Shown: positions 8,449 through 17,796 of the stretch, piece by piece
How the letters are laid out: every line of letters starts with the position of its first letter
How positions within the stretch are numbered: position 1 is the first letter of the stretch
Assembly: GCF_029635795.1 (NCBI RefSeq)
Contig: NZ_CP114280.1
Location: 124,001 to 188,000, forward strand
Length of the DNA stretch: 64,000 nt
Source of the DNA: Dickeya lacustris
Lineage (GTDB): Bacteria; Pseudomonadota; Gammaproteobacteria; Enterobacterales; Enterobacteriaceae
Direction: 5' to 3'
Program-made: the position numbers and the translations under genes
Notes under the pieces: generated by a model
The model's input: only the letters and a program-made list of their open reading frames with translations
Database searches by the model: none
What the model was told of the DNA's origin: nothing

Positions 8449-9290
8449 ATCATTTACCGGTTGTGCGTTCGCCGTGGCGGACGCTGATCCTGGTGTTGGG
8501 ATACAGTTTTTTGTATGCCCCGATGCTGATGTTGGTTATCTATTCCTTTAACAGCTCGCGGCTGGTTACGGTATGGGCAGGCTGGTCTACCCAGTGGTAT
8601 AGCGCACTGTTTGAAGACTCCGCCATGATAAGTGCGGTGGCGCTTAGTCTGACCATTGCCGCTGCGTCGGCCACGATGGCGGTGGTACTGGGCACGCTGG
8701 CGGCGGTAGTGATGGTGCGCTTTGGCAATTTCCGGGGTTCCAACGGCTTTGCCTTTATGCTGACGGCCCCGCTGGTCATGCCGGATGTGATTACCGGTTT
8801 GTCGCTGCTGCTGCTGTTTGTCTCGCTGGCGCAAGCGATCGGTTGGCCTGCCGAGCGCGGTATGCTGACTATCTGGCTGGCGCATGTGACCTTCTGTTCG
8901 GCTTATGTCACGGTGGTGATTAGCGCCCGCCTGCGTGAACTGGATCGCTCTATTGAAGAAGCGGCGATGGATCTCGGTGCGACGCCGCTAAAGGTGTTTT
9001 TTATTATTACCGTACCGATGATAGCGCCCGCGTTGATTTCGGGCTGGCTGTTGGCCTTTACGCTGTCGCTCGATGATCTGGTGATAGCAAGCTTCGTCTC
9101 CGGCCCCGGCGCAACCACCTTACCGATGCTGGTGTTCTCCAGCGTGCGCATGGGGGTTAACCCGCAGATCAACGCACTGGCATCGCTGATCCTTCTGGTC
9201 GTTGGCATCATCGGGTTGATTGCCTGGTGGTTTATGGCCCGCTCAGAAAAACAGCGCCAACGCGATGTGCAAAAGGCCCGGCGCGGTTAA
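8445..9290 (+). CDS. potI: Putrescine ABC importer permease PotI
   Basis: A 281-residue membrane permease, matching the E. coli length. It has about six hydrophobic segments and the EAA loop EEAAMDLGATPLKVFFIITVP that docks the PotG ATPase. The start overlaps the potH stop (ATGA). It is the last gene of potFGHI; a 10-bp stem-loop follows at 9338-9366. Confidence 0.95.
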   Translation: MNHLPVVRSPWRTLILVLGYSFLYAPMLMLVIYSFNSSRLVTVWAGWSTQWYSALFEDSAMISAVALSLTIAAASATMAVVLGTLAAVVMVRFGNFRGSNGFAFMLTAPLVMPDVITGLSLLLLFVSLAQAIGWPAERGMLTIWLAHVTFCSAYVTVVISARLRELDRSIEEAAMDLGATPLKVFFIITVPMIAPALISGWLLAFTLSLDDLVIASFVSGPGATTLPMLVFSSVRMGVNPQINALASLILLVVGIIGLIAWWFMARSEKQRQRDVQKARRG

Positions 9291-9337
9291 CCGTCACAAA
9301 AGACGAACGCGATAGCGCGAGTATTTGCCAATTCCCA

Positions 9338-9366
9338 CAACGCCGCCATACTTTTTGGTGGCGTTG
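9338..9366 (+). terminator. Stem-loop after potI
   Basis: A 10-bp stem (CAACGCCGCC / GGTGGCGTTG, one G-T pair) with a T-rich loop lies between potI and ybjO. The T-run after it is poor, so it may terminate partially. It also overlaps the upstream extension of the ybjO frame, which argues for the later ybjO start. Confidence 0.5.
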
Positions 9367-9384
9367 TCATTTCTGGGGGCAAAC

Positions 9385-9858
9385 ATGCAGCACATCAAGC
9401 GAGAGGTTCTGCGGCGCAGCCTGTTTGCGCCGGTCGCGGTGATGGTGGCGGGGTCGGCCATTATTGCCACGCGTTGTTTGAGTGTGATGTTAACTATCAG
9501 CGAGCTTGGAATGAGCGGATTTGGTGGTTGGCTAAGTAGTAACGCCCGACAGTGGGACAGTACCATGGTGTTGCTGGCCGCATTGCTGGTGCTGTGCGTG
9601 GAAATTCGGTGTGGGTTCGCGGTGCTCAGTGGTATTAACCGGGGGCGATGGTGTTTTTTGCTGACGCAGTGCCTGGTCACGGTCTATATGCTGCTGGCTT
9701 CGCTGATGGAGTTTCTGCCACCTATTTTTCATGTCAGCGGTGAAGGGCCTGCCGAGGTGTTAAATCAGTTAATTATGCAGCGTTTACCGGATTTTTTACT
9801 GATTTTGCTGCTGTTTGTTCCCCGGCGTAGTCAGCGTTTTTTTATGCACCATCCGTAA
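9385..9858 (+). CDS. ybjO: YbjO, small inner-membrane protein
   Basis: A 157-residue hydrophobic protein with about four membrane segments. It sits between potI and rlmC as YbjO does in E. coli, and AGSAIIATRCLSVMLTISELGMSG resembles the conserved part of that family. I chose the ATG at 9385 behind a GGGGGC ribosome binding site; the frame extends back to 9325 but runs through the potI stem-loop. Function is unknown. Confidence 0.8.
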   Translation: MQHIKREVLRRSLFAPVAVMVAGSAIIATRCLSVMLTISELGMSGFGGWLSSNARQWDSTMVLLAALLVLCVEIRCGFAVLSGINRGRWCFLLTQCLVTVYMLLASLMEFLPPIFHVSGEGPAEVLNQLIMQRLPDFLLILLLFVPRRSQRFFMHHP

Positions 9859-9924
9859 CTTTATCTGAAGGGAGTGATACAATCAGCCCCCGTTTTTATC
9901 CTGATGATTGACAGTAAACTCGCC

Positions 9925-11055
9925 ATGCAATGTGCCCGTTATCACGATGGCTCCTGCCGTTCTTGCCAATGGCTGGAGCTGGATTACCCTCAGCAACTCA
10001 TTGACAAACAAAAACATCTGACAGCGCTGCTAGGGGATTACCCGGTACAACAGTGGCGCGATCCTGTGCCATCGCCAGAGTCGGCGTTTCGCAATAAAGC
10101 TAAAATGGTGGTGAGCGGCAGCGTAGAGCGTCCGTTGTTTGGCACGTTACATCGTGATGGTACGGCGGTCGATCTCTGCGATTGCCCGCTCTATCCAGAC
10201 AGCTTTGCGCCGGTGTTTGCGGTGCTAAAAACCTTTATCGCACGTGCCGGTTTAACGCCCTATAACGTGGCGCGCCGCCGGGGTGAGTTGAAGTATTTGC
10301 TGCTCACGCAAAGCCAACTGAGCGGGCGTTTTATGCTGCGTTTCGTGCTGCGCTCACAGGCCAAAGTACCGGCGCTGAATGCCGCATTGCCGTGGCTGAT
10401 GGCGCAATTACCGCAGTTGTCTGTTATCTCGGCCAATATTCAGCCTATCCACCAGGCTATTCTGGAAGGGGAGGAGGAGATTGCGTTAACGCCGGAACAG
10501 GCGCTCGAAGAGTGTTTTAATCAGGTGCCGCTGTATATTCGGCCCCAAAGTTTTTTTCAGACTAACCCGCACGTGGCTGCCGCCTTGTATGACACGGCAA
10601 AGCAGTGGGTGGCGGCATTACCGGTGCGCAGCATGTGGGATCTGTTTTGCGGCGTCGGCGGTTTCGGCTTGCACTGCGCAGGCCCGCAAACGGCGTTAAT
10701 CGGTATTGAAATCAGCCCGGAAGCGATTGCTTGCGCACAACGCTCTGCAGCGCAACTGGGGTTGGAAAACGTCAGTTTTGCGGCGCTGGATTCTACCCGT
10801 TTTGCCGTTGGCGAAACGCACACGCCGGATCTGGTGATGGTTAATCCGCCCCGGCGCGGTATTGGCGAGGTGTTGTGTGACTCTCTGAGCCGGATGGCGC
10901 CGCCGTATCTGCTTTATTCGAGCTGTAATGCGCTGACGATGGCGCAAGATATTGCGCGCCTGCCCGAATACCAGATAGCTCAAGCTCAATTATTCGATAT
11001 GTTCCCGCATACTGCGCACTATGAAGTGCTGGTGTTGCTGCAACGGCGAGCCTGA
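9925..11055 (+). CDS. rlmC: 23S rRNA (uracil747-C5)-methyltransferase RlmC
   Basis: A 376-residue SAM-dependent methyltransferase (formerly RumB) that makes m5U747 in 23S rRNA. [4Fe-4S] cysteines lie at residues 3, 11 and 14 ([16 protein letters not shown]) with the fourth in DLCDCPLYP. The SAM site [13 protein letters not shown], the NPPRRG motif and the nucleophile region YSSCNALTM are intact. I chose the ATG at 9925 by family length (E. coli 375); the frame opens from a GTG at 9874. It converges with artJ. Confidence 0.94.
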   Translation: MQCARYHDGSCRSCQWLELDYPQQLIDKQKHLTALLGDYPVQQWRDPVPSPESAFRNKAKMVVSGSVERPLFGTLHRDGTAVDLCDCPLYPDSFAPVFAVLKTFIARAGLTPYNVARRRGELKYLLLTQSQLSGRFMLRFVLRSQAKVPALNAALPWLMAQLPQLSVISANIQPIHQAILEGEEEIALTPEQALEECFNQVPLYIRPQSFFQTNPHVAAALYDTAKQWVAALPVRSMWDLFCGVGGFGLHCAGPQTALIGIEISPEAIACAQRSAAQLGLENVSFAALDSTRFAVGETHTPDLVMVNPPRRGIGEVLCDSLSRMAPPYLLYSSCNALTMAQDIARLPEYQIAQAQLFDMFPHTAHYEVLVLLQRRA

Positions 11056-11068
11056 TTGATGTGATAAG

Positions 11069-11098
11069 GTGACGCCGCCGGTCGGCAGGCAGCGTCAC
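11069..11098. terminator. Hairpin between convergent rlmC and artJ
   Basis: Inverted repeat GTGACGC (11069-11075) and GCGTCAC (11092-11098) enclosing a GC-rich, partly paired loop. No T-run on either side; it is the only candidate transcription stop between the two convergent genes. Confidence 0.4.
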
Positions 11099-11109
11099 AC
11101 GTACAGAAA

Positions 11110-11844
11110 TTATTGCTGAGGGAACCACTTGTCATTGATGGCTTTATACGTGCCATTGGCTTTGATGGCTGCCAGCGCGTTGTTCAGTTTTTCCAGTAGC
11201 GCCTGATTATCCAGGCGCACGGCGATGCCCAGACCGATACCAAAATAGGCGCTATCGGTAATTTTCTCACCGACAGTGGCCAGCTCAGGGTTGGCTTTCA
11301 GCCACTCGTTAACCACGGCGGTATCGCCAAACACACCGTCAAGACGGCCGTTTTTCAGGTCGATCAGCGCGTTTTGGTAACTGTCATACGGTACTGTCTG
11401 TACTTCCGGGTGTTTTTCTTGCAGGTATTTCTGATGCGTGGTGCCGTTCTCCATCCCGATACGTTTGCCTTTCAAGTCTGCGAACGTCGGGTATTTGCCT
11501 TTTTGCGCGATGATGATCGCTGAGTTGGCGTAGTAGGGCTGAGTAAACGCCACTTGCTTACTGCGCTCAGGCGTGATGTCCATACCGGAAATAATCGCGT
11601 CATAACGGCGGAATTTCAGGGCCGGGATCAGGCTGTCAAAGGCTTGATTGGTAAAACTACAGGTGGTCTGAAGCTGTTTGCACAGGGCATTGGCCAAATC
11701 AATATCAAACCCCACTATGTGGTTATTGGCATCCAGTGATTCAAAGGGCGGATAGGTAGCGGAGGCGGCAAAACGCAGGGTGTCAGCGGCCTGACTGCCA
11801 AAGGCACAACCGGCCAGCAAGGCCGCAACAATCAACTTCTTCAT
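11110..11844 (-). CDS. artJ: Arginine-binding periplasmic protein ArtJ
   Basis: A 244-residue periplasmic amino-acid binding protein. The start at 11844 gives a signal peptide MKKLIVAALLAGCAFGSQA; the frame continues upstream without conservation. Family motifs ATYPPFES, GFDIDLANALCKQ, RYDAIISGMDITPERSKQVAF and FGDTAVVNEWL are present. It is paralogous to ArtI at 13346-14077. E. coli ArtJ binds arginine with high affinity. It lies after the artPIQM genes, separated by a terminator-like hairpin at 11885-11913. Confidence 0.92.
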   Translation of the reverse strand: MKKLIVAALLAGCAFGSQAADTLRFAASATYPPFESLDANNHIVGFDIDLANALCKQLQTTCSFTNQAFDSLIPALKFRRYDAIISGMDITPERSKQVAFTQPYYANSAIIIAQKGKYPTFADLKGKRIGMENGTTHQKYLQEKHPEVQTVPYDSYQNALIDLKNGRLDGVFGDTAVVNEWLKANPELATVGEKITDSAYFGIGLGIAVRLDNQALLEKLNNALAAIKANGTYKAINDKWFPQQ

Positions 11845-11884
11845 GACATACTCCGGTAAATAAAGGTGCGTTGAGTTTAGGATA

Positions 11885-11913
11885 TAAAAATGCCGACACA
11901 GACATGTCGGCAT
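11885..11913 (-). terminator. Rho-independent terminator between artM and artJ
   Basis: Read on the minus strand, a 9-bp stem ATGCCGACA / TGTCGGCAT is followed by five T residues. It would end the artPIQM message before artJ, with either read-through or a separate artJ promoter overlapping it. A weak -35/-10 pair (CCGACA, 18 bases, TATATC) runs through the hairpin itself. Confidence 0.75.
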
Positions 11914-11945
11914 CTGAACATCAAAATACAGACTGGCGAGATAAA

Positions 11946-12614
11946 TCAGCCGTGACGCTCGAAGCGCAATGCCCGGCGCTCAACAATACGCATTAACAGC
12001 GTTAGCAGCCCGTTGACACACAAATACACGATCCCGGCGGCACCAAATACCAGCACATCGTAGGTACGGCCATACAGCAACTGCCCGTATCCCATCACCT
12101 CCATCAGGGTAATGGTGTAGGCAAGCGACGTCCCTTTGAAGACCAGCACCACCTCATTGGAATACGACGACAGCGCCCGTTTAAAGGCAAAGGGCAGCAG
12201 AATGCGCAGCGTCTGGCGTTTGTCCATCCCCAGCGCCTCACAGGATTGCCATTGCCCGGCGGGGATCGCGCGCACCGCGCCGTAAAACAGCTGCGTCGTG
12301 TAAGCGGCGCTATTGAGTGCTAAGGCGCTGACCGCACAGAACCAGGGTTGCGAAAGCATATTCCATAACCATGTTATCTGGCGGATGGCCTCAAATTGGC
12401 CGGGGCCGTAGTAAATCAGAAAAATTTGCACCAGCAGCGGTGTGCCGGTAAACAACGTGATATAGCCCTGCGCCAGCGGCGATAACAGCGGCGTTTTTAA
12501 CGTCAGCACCACCGTCAGCGCCAGCGACAGCACTAACGCCAGCAGTAACGCCAGTACGGTTAACAGCAGGCTGGTGTGCAGCCCTTTGAGCAGTTCAGGA
12601 ATATAACTGAGCAT
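11946..12614 (-). CDS. artM: Arginine ABC importer permease ArtM
   Basis: A 222-residue membrane permease of the HisM/HisQ type. The ATG overlaps the artQ stop (TAATG) and has a GGAG ribosome binding site, giving the exact E. coli length. The EAA loop (QSCEALGMDKRQTLRILLPFAFKR) and about five membrane segments are visible. It pairs with ArtQ to form the channel for arginine. Confidence 0.94.
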   Translation of the reverse strand: MLSYIPELLKGLHTSLLLTVLALLLALVLSLALTVVLTLKTPLLSPLAQGYITLFTGTPLLVQIFLIYYGPGQFEAIRQITWLWNMLSQPWFCAVSALALNSAAYTTQLFYGAVRAIPAGQWQSCEALGMDKRQTLRILLPFAFKRALSSYSNEVVLVFKGTSLAYTITLMEVMGYGQLLYGRTYDVLVFGAAGIVYLCVNGLLTLLMRIVERRALRFERHG

Positions 12615-13330
12615 TAGCACGGTCTCCGCTCAAAACGCGTCGTTCGCGCTTCAATGCGCCGCAAAATAACCTGACTTATCAGCGTGATGACCAGATAAAT
12701 CATCGCCGCTACCATATACCAGGTGAAGGGTTCTTGCGTGCGTGTGGCGATACTCTTGGTCTGTAACATCAGATCATTGACGCTAATAAGCGATACCAGC
12801 GCGGTATCCTTGAGCAGCACCAGCCATTGGTTGCCAAGGCCCGGCAGTGCGTGACGCCACATCTGCGGCATGATTAAACGGCGAAAAATAACGCTTTTGC
12901 TCATGCCCAGCGCCTGGCCGGACTCCCATTGACCGCGCGGTACCGCTTTGAGCGCGCCGCGCAGGGTTTGTGAGGCGTAAGCCGCATACAGCAGCGACAA
13001 GGCAATCACGCCGCACAAAAAGGGGCTGACCTCAATGTTATCGATAGCAAGCCTGATGGGTAGCTGTACCACACCAAGGTTGAGGGTGAAACCGTCTGAG
13101 AGCACCAAGAGTAGCTGTGAAGAGCCGAAATAGATAAACAGCACCACAAGGATTTCTGGCAAGCCGCGCAATAGGGTGACAAGGGCCGTGCCGATGAAAC
13201 TGAGCGCTTTCCAGCGCGCGGTTTCCCACAACGCGAACAGCATCGCCAGTAGCAGGCCAAGCGCCAGCGCACAAAGAGCAAGGCCGACGGTCATGCCGGC
13301 GGCGCTTGCGAGAGGATGAAATTCAGTCAT
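12614..13330 (-). CDS. artQ: Arginine ABC importer permease ArtQ
   Basis: A 238-residue membrane permease, the E. coli length, with the EAA loop [24 protein letters not shown]. It forms the transmembrane pore with ArtM, and its stop overlaps the artM start, so translation is likely coupled. It follows artI by 15 bases. Confidence 0.94.
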   Translation of the reverse strand: MTEFHPLASAAGMTVGLALCALALGLLLAMLFALWETARWKALSFIGTALVTLLRGLPEILVVLFIYFGSSQLLLVLSDGFTLNLGVVQLPIRLAIDNIEVSPFLCGVIALSLLYAAYASQTLRGALKAVPRGQWESGQALGMSKSVIFRRLIMPQMWRHALPGLGNQWLVLLKDTALVSLISVNDLMLQTKSIATRTQEPFTWYMVAAMIYLVITLISQVILRRIEARTTRFERRPC

Positions 13331-13345
13331 TGGCTATTGGTCAGA

Positions 13346-14077
13346 TTACTGCTGGAACCATTTTTGGTAGATGGTCTGGTAAGTACCATCCTGTTTGATT
13401 TTGTTCAGGGCATCATTGAATTTCTTCACCAGTTCATCATTATTCTGACGAACGGCAATGCCAAGGCCGATACCGAAGTAATCTTTGTCGGTGACTTTGT
13501 TACCCACCGAGGCCAGATTCGGGTTCTGCTTCAGCCACTCGTTGACAACGGCGGTGTCGCCGAAGACGGCATCCAGACGGCCATTTTTCAGGTCAAGCAC
13601 CGCATTCTGGTAGCTGTCGTACGGTACAACCGTAATATCGCTGTGTTTATCCAGCAGGAATTTTTGGTGTGTGGTGCCGTTTTGTACGCCAACGCGTTTG
13701 CCTTTGAGGGCGGCGATATCAGCGAACTGGCCTTTGCTCGCGACAAAGAGAGCGGAGTTTTCGTAATAAGGCTGAGTAAATGAAACCTGCTGCTGACGTT
13801 CCGGCGTGATATCCATTCCGGCGATAACGGCATCATAGCGACGGAATTTCAGACCGGGGATCAGGCTGTCGAACGCCTGATTGCTAAAGGTGCAGGTAGC
13901 CTGAATCTGTTTACACAGCGCATTGGCCAAATCAATGTCGAACCCGACTATCTGGTTGCTGGCATCGACAGACTCAAACGGCGGGTAGGAGGCTTCAGTG
14001 GCAAAACGCAGCGTGTCAGCGGCACCGGCTGACAAACTTACCCCGCCGAGCAATGCGGCAATAAATAGTGATTTCAT
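13346..14077 (-). CDS. artI: Periplasmic amino-acid-binding protein ArtI
   Basis: A 243-residue periplasmic binding protein (E. coli ArtI 243). The start at 14077 follows an AAGGA ribosome binding site; the signal peptide is MKSLFIAALLGGVSLSAGA. Motifs are the same as in ArtJ (ASYPPFESVD, RYDAVIAGMDITPERQQQ, FGDTAVVNEWL), showing a paralogous pair. It lies between artP and artQ. The ligand of E. coli ArtI is less certain than that of ArtJ. Confidence 0.92.
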   Translation of the reverse strand: MKSLFIAALLGGVSLSAGAADTLRFATEASYPPFESVDASNQIVGFDIDLANALCKQIQATCTFSNQAFDSLIPGLKFRRYDAVIAGMDITPERQQQVSFTQPYYENSALFVASKGQFADIAALKGKRVGVQNGTTHQKFLLDKHSDITVVPYDSYQNAVLDLKNGRLDAVFGDTAVVNEWLKQNPNLASVGNKVTDKDYFGIGLGIAVRQNNDELVKKFNDALNKIKQDGTYQTIYQKWFQQ

Positions 14078-14110
14078 ATTATTATCCTTATTTAACAAGG
14101 AGACGAATAA

Positions 14111-14839
14111 TCAGTGAGATAAGTAACCAGCAAATTCGGGTGTCTGGGGATGAGTAAAATGCGAAGCATCACCTTGCTCTACAACGCGACCATTCTCCAT
14201 ATACACCACGCGGCTGGCTGTTTTACGGGCGAAATCCACTTCATGGGTGACTATCACCTGCGTAATACCGGTTTCACTCAGTTCCTGAATAATGCTGACC
14301 ACCTGAGCCGTAATTTCCGGGTCAAGCGCGGCGGTAGGTTCATCGAACAGCAACACCTGTGGTTCCATCATGAGGGCGCGAGCAATCGCAACACGTTGCT
14401 GCTGGCCGCCAGAAAGATGCAGCGGATAGCGATCGGCGAAATCATTCAGGCGTAAGCGGGTAAGCAGTTTTTTTGCACGCTCATGCGCATCCTGACGGTT
14501 AAGCCCCAACACCCGGCAGGGCGCTTCGACCAGATTTTGCTGCACGGTCAGGTGCGGCCATAAATTGTATTGCTGAAACACCATGCCGACATTGCGACGC
14601 AATTCACGAATGGCGGTTTCCGATGGCGGCTGGTTAAAGTCAAACGTGTTGCCGCCAATACTGAGCGCCCCTGAGCGGGGTGTTTCCAATAAATTGAGCA
14701 CCCGCAATAACGAGCTCTTGCCAGCACCGCTTGGGCCAAGCAGTACCAGTGTTTCTCCAGATGGGCAATCAAGGGTGACATCGAACAGCGCCTGATGTGC
14801 GCCATAGAAACAGTTAATGCTGTTTAGTTGAATACTCAT
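14111..14839 (-). CDS. artP: Arginine ABC importer ATP-binding protein ArtP
   Basis: A 242-residue ABC ATPase with Walker [11 protein letters not shown], signature [16 protein letters not shown], Walker B VLLFDEP and H-loop VTHEVDFA. It powers arginine uptake with ArtQM and ArtI/J. I chose the ATG at 14839 ([13 protein letters not shown]) by family length. A second ATG lies exactly seven codons upstream (14860) and starts an almost repeated block, MSIQFLR before MSIQLNS; neither has a strong ribosome binding site. It is first in artPIQM. Confidence 0.93.
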   Translation of the reverse strand: MSIQLNSINCFYGAHQALFDVTLDCPSGETLVLLGPSGAGKSSLLRVLNLLETPRSGALSIGGNTFDFNQPPSETAIRELRRNVGMVFQQYNLWPHLTVQQNLVEAPCRVLGLNRQDAHERAKKLLTRLRLNDFADRYPLHLSGGQQQRVAIARALMMEPQVLLFDEPTAALDPEITAQVVSIIQELSETGITQVIVTHEVDFARKTASRVVYMENGRVVEQGDASHFTHPQTPEFAGYLSH

Positions 14840-15197
14840 GCGCAAGAATTGAATAGACATTGATGCCGCAAATGGTAGCCTCGGCAGAATAGTTATGCAA
14901 TCACCACGGGTTAAAATTTGCAGTTACACGATTTTTTGTCGATTTTTTAGCACAAAATCGTGCATTGTGGCCCTGACAGGTCGATTTGTCAGGGGGATTA
15001 TCGCACTCTGCTGGACAATCATCATTTGAGCGTCGGCGGAGGAGCAGTGCGTTAAGTTGCAAAAATATGTTATGGGTGATGATGATGTTGCTAATGCGTC
15101 ATTCAATGGTAAAAGTGGCTGGAAAAAGAGGGGATATCGGCAGGATAGCGTGTCGGTTAACCTGTTCAGACGAAGGGTGTGAAAACGGAAAGTAACG
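14840..15197. other. Divergent intergenic region artP/amiD
   Basis: These 358 bases separate artP and amiD; the E. coli genes ybjP and ybjQ are absent. The artP-proximal half holds a candidate ARG box (14886-14899) and AT-rich sequence. An inverted repeat CCTGACAGG..CCTGTCAGG style stem lies around 14972-14995. I see no open frame that looks coding. Confidence 0.5.
14886..14899. promoter_or_regulatory. Candidate ArgR operator (ARG box) upstream of artP
   Basis: AGAATAGTTATGCA (reverse TGCATAACTATTCT) matches the ARG-box core TGAATWWWWATTCA at all but about three positions and lies 47 bases before the artP start. The companion box expected 3 bp away is poor. ArgR repression of art genes is known in E. 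coli; here it is inferred. Confidence 0.4.
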
Positions 15198-16055
15198 ATG
15201 AAATATGGTCGATATATCGTGGTGCTACTGGCGATATTTGCGCTGGGCGGTTGTCAGAGCCCGCGTGTAGAACGCTGTACCGCCTGTGTGGATAAAGGTG
15301 AATATTGGCAGGCCCAGCCTGTTGTCGCGGCGAGTCACAGCCCAAGAGTGCGTTTTTTGGTACTGCATTATACCGCTGAGGATTTTGACGGCGCTCTGAC
15401 TATCCTTGGCTCGGGCAATGTCAGCGCACACTATCTCATTCCGTCTGCGCCGCCTTACCACGAAGGTAAGCCCGTGTTATGGCAACTTCTCCCCGAAACC
15501 CTCGCTGCCTGGCATGCCGGTCGCAGCTATTGGCGAGGTGTTAGCCAGCTTAACAGCTCGTCAATAGGCATTGAGCAAGAGAACCCTGGCTGGCGGCAGA
15601 CGGCTGGTGGTACAGGTTACTGGCAACCTTATTCGTCGGCGCAAATCGCCCTGGTGATAGCACTGGCAAGGCAAATCATTCAGCGTCATCAGATTGAGCC
15701 TCAGAATGTGGTCGGCCACAGCGATATTGCGCCGCAGCGCAAAATTGACCCCGGCCCGCACTTTCCCTGGCAACAACTGGCACAGGCGGGCATAGGGGCC
15801 TGGCCGGACGCTGAACGTGTACGCTTCTATTTACGCAACCGGCATGAGTACACGCCGGTTGATAGGCGCTCGCTGCTGGAAAAACTGGCCCGCTATGGCT
15901 ACGAGGTGACGCCGGATATGAACGAGGCACAGCAGCGTCGGGTGGTGGCCGCATTTCAAATGCATTTTCGGCCCCAGCGCTATGATGGCAACGCGGATGC
16001 GCAAACCGAGGCGATAGCTGAGGCCTTGCTGGAAAAGTATGCTGGTCGTTCATAA
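15198..16055 (+). CDS. amiD: N-acetylmuramoyl-L-alanine amidase AmiD (outer-membrane lipoprotein)
   Basis: A 285-residue zinc amidase that cleaves the bond between N-acetylmuramic acid and L-alanine in murein and anhydro-muropeptides. The signal peptide ends in lipobox LGGC with Cys19 as the lipidated residue. The Amidase_2 domain shows the zinc-site histidine in VLHYTAE (His57), the GIEQENPGW segment and VGHSDIAPQRKIDPGP near residue 176. A C-terminal peptidoglycan-binding-like region follows (about 215-280). It converges with ybjT across a shared hairpin. Confidence 0.93.
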   Translation: MKYGRYIVVLLAIFALGGCQSPRVERCTACVDKGEYWQAQPVVAASHSPRVRFLVLHYTAEDFDGALTILGSGNVSAHYLIPSAPPYHEGKPVLWQLLPETLAAWHAGRSYWRGVSQLNSSSIGIEQENPGWRQTAGGTGYWQPYSSAQIALVIALARQIIQRHQIEPQNVVGHSDIAPQRKIDPGPHFPWQQLAQAGIGAWPDAERVRFYLRNRHEYTPVDRRSLLEKLARYGYEVTPDMNEAQQRRVVAAFQMHFRPQRYDGNADAQTEAIAEALLEKYAGRS

Positions 16056-16059
16056 TACG

Positions 16060-16075
16060 CCCGCCTTGCGGCGGG
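16060..16075. terminator. Hairpin between convergent amiD and ybjT
   Basis: CCCGCC, TTGC loop, GGCGGG: a compact stem in the 20 bases between the two stop codons. No T-run; it probably acts in both directions. Confidence 0.5.
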
Positions 16076-17545
16076 TTAGTCGCTCGATGAAATACGGGTA
16101 ATATCCCGCTGCTCCTCTTCCTGCGCCAGTATGGCAATACGGCGCGCCATACCGCGAAAAATGAACAGGTGAGCGGGCATCATGGCAAACCAGTAACCCA
16201 GACCGGCCGCCCCCGCCGGGTGCCACCAGGCGCGCACGTCGAGCATCCGGTAGGTTCCCCTGTCGTCAATGGTAAAGGCCAGGCGTCCCAGCCCCGGCGC
16301 TTTCATGCCAAACAGCAGCACTAGCTGTTGCAGAGGCTCCACCTGGATGACTTTCCAGCCGTGGATGAGATCGCCTTCAACAAGCTCTTTGCGCGCCGGG
16401 CGCTCATAGATAACGCGATTACCGCACCAGTCATCAATCCGGGCTCGCAGTTGCCAAAGCCAGTTGGCATAAAAATACCCCTCATCGCCACCGACTTGCT
16501 GCACTATCTTCCAAAGCGTTTGGCTACTGGCCGGTGTTTTATAGCTACAACCGGCTTGCTTGGGGTAAAACGAATATTCCGGCTGCCAGCGCGCCTGAAC
16601 ATCAGGATCGCGGCCCCAGTCAGGGTGCTTGGCCGCTGCTTTTTCATCGGAAAGCGTTGCGAGCACGGCTTCGTCGAAGCCAATCAGTCGCTGTGGGATC
16701 AGGCGGCGTAACGCGCTGTCATCCATCGGTAAATCATGCCGTAACCCTTGCACCAGCGCTCTGGCGGTTGACGATTGAACCGATGTCACCAGATGGAGGA
16801 ACCAGGCTGACACCAGACTGGTTGGCAGCGGCAGCGGGATCAGCAGGCGGCGTTTTCCTGTCAGGCGGATAAAGCGCTCAAATAAATCCTGATAACTGAG
16901 ATACTCCGGCCCGGCGACATCAAAAATCTGATGCTGTGGCGATGGATGATGACGAATTTCAATGAGATAGGTCAGTAAATTTTCCAGCGCAACCGGAGAG
17001 GATTTCGAGCGCACCCAGCGAGGCGGAGTGAGCACCGGCAGGTTGTTCACCATGTCGCGCATAATTTCGAAAGCGGCAGACCCGGCGCCGATAATAATAC
17101 CGGCGCGCAGTTCGGTAACAGGAATGCCGCTGCTGCGCAGAACGTCACCGGTGAGTTTGCGCGCCTGCATGTGCAGCGAGGGTGAGTGGGACGTTTGCGC
17201 CGAGCCCAGATAGATAATTTGCCGCACATTGCTGGTGCGCAGAATCTGGCGCAAGTTTTGTGCTGACTGATATTCACGCTCAAGAAAATCTGCGCCGTCG
17301 CCCATGCTATGCACCAGATAATAGAGCGTTTCGGCCTGCCATAGCCCTTCAGGCAGCGTATGGGGCTTCATCAAATCCGCATATTCACATCGCACATCGG
17401 GAAGATGCAGGGTCGAGAGTGAATCGACATGGCGTGATGCGGCGATAATCGGATGACCTTGGTGGCTCAGGCGGGTAACAAGATGACGCCCAATATAACC
17501 ACTGGCGCCAAAGATCAGTATCGGGGCGGGTTTGACAGTCATCAT
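16076..17545 (-). CDS. ybjT: YbjT, NAD(P)-binding SDR-like protein with DUF2867 domain
   Basis: A 489-residue protein. An N-terminal extended-SDR/NmrA-like Rossmann domain begins with ILIFGASGYIGRHLV and carries the family block TELRAGIIIGAGSAAFEIMRDM. The C-terminal third (DUF2867) ends in the hydrophobic segment AHLFIFRGMARRIA. The start at 17545 follows an AGGAG ribosome binding site; the frame is open further upstream without conservation. Length and motifs match E. coli YbjT (476). Substrate unknown. In E. coli ltaE and poxB lie between ybjT and hcr; here they are missing. Confidence 0.9.
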   Translation of the reverse strand: MMTVKPAPILIFGASGYIGRHLVTRLSHQGHPIIAASRHVDSLSTLHLPDVRCEYADLMKPHTLPEGLWQAETLYYLVHSMGDGADFLEREYQSAQNLRQILRTSNVRQIIYLGSAQTSHSPSLHMQARKLTGDVLRSSGIPVTELRAGIIIGAGSAAFEIMRDMVNNLPVLTPPRWVRSKSSPVALENLLTYLIEIRHHPSPQHQIFDVAGPEYLSYQDLFERFIRLTGKRRLLIPLPLPTSLVSAWFLHLVTSVQSSTARALVQGLRHDLPMDDSALRRLIPQRLIGFDEAVLATLSDEKAAAKHPDWGRDPDVQARWQPEYSFYPKQAGCSYKTPASSQTLWKIVQQVGGDEGYFYANWLWQLRARIDDWCGNRVIYERPARKELVEGDLIHGWKVIQVEPLQQLVLLFGMKAPGLGRLAFTIDDRGTYRMLDVRAWWHPAGAAGLGYWFAMMPAHLFIFRGMARRIAILAQEEEQRDITRISSSD

Positions 17546-17660
17546 GGTTTTGCTCCTGCCACAACGGCGCGAGAGGGTAGCCGGGTCCCTGTTGATAGAT
17601 ATACAACCTGAGTACATCGTCAGTGGCTTTATCAGCAGGCCCATGACGCAGGTGAGCCAA

Positions 17661-17676
17661 ACCCCGAAACCGGGGT
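17661..17676 (-). terminator. Hairpin downstream of hcr
   Basis: ACCCCG, 4-base loop, CGGGGT, followed on the minus strand by TTTGG. It lies 121 bases past the hcr stop and is a possible weak terminator for hcp-hcr. Confidence 0.35.
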
Positions 17677-17796
17677 GTGACAGCAGGTACTATAACCATA
17701 AGCGGGAACAGGAAAAACCCCGGTTTAACGTTATCTTAACGAAAGTGCGGGGTCGATCCAGCGGCGGGAGCAGATGCGGGGAAAGATGAAATTCGC

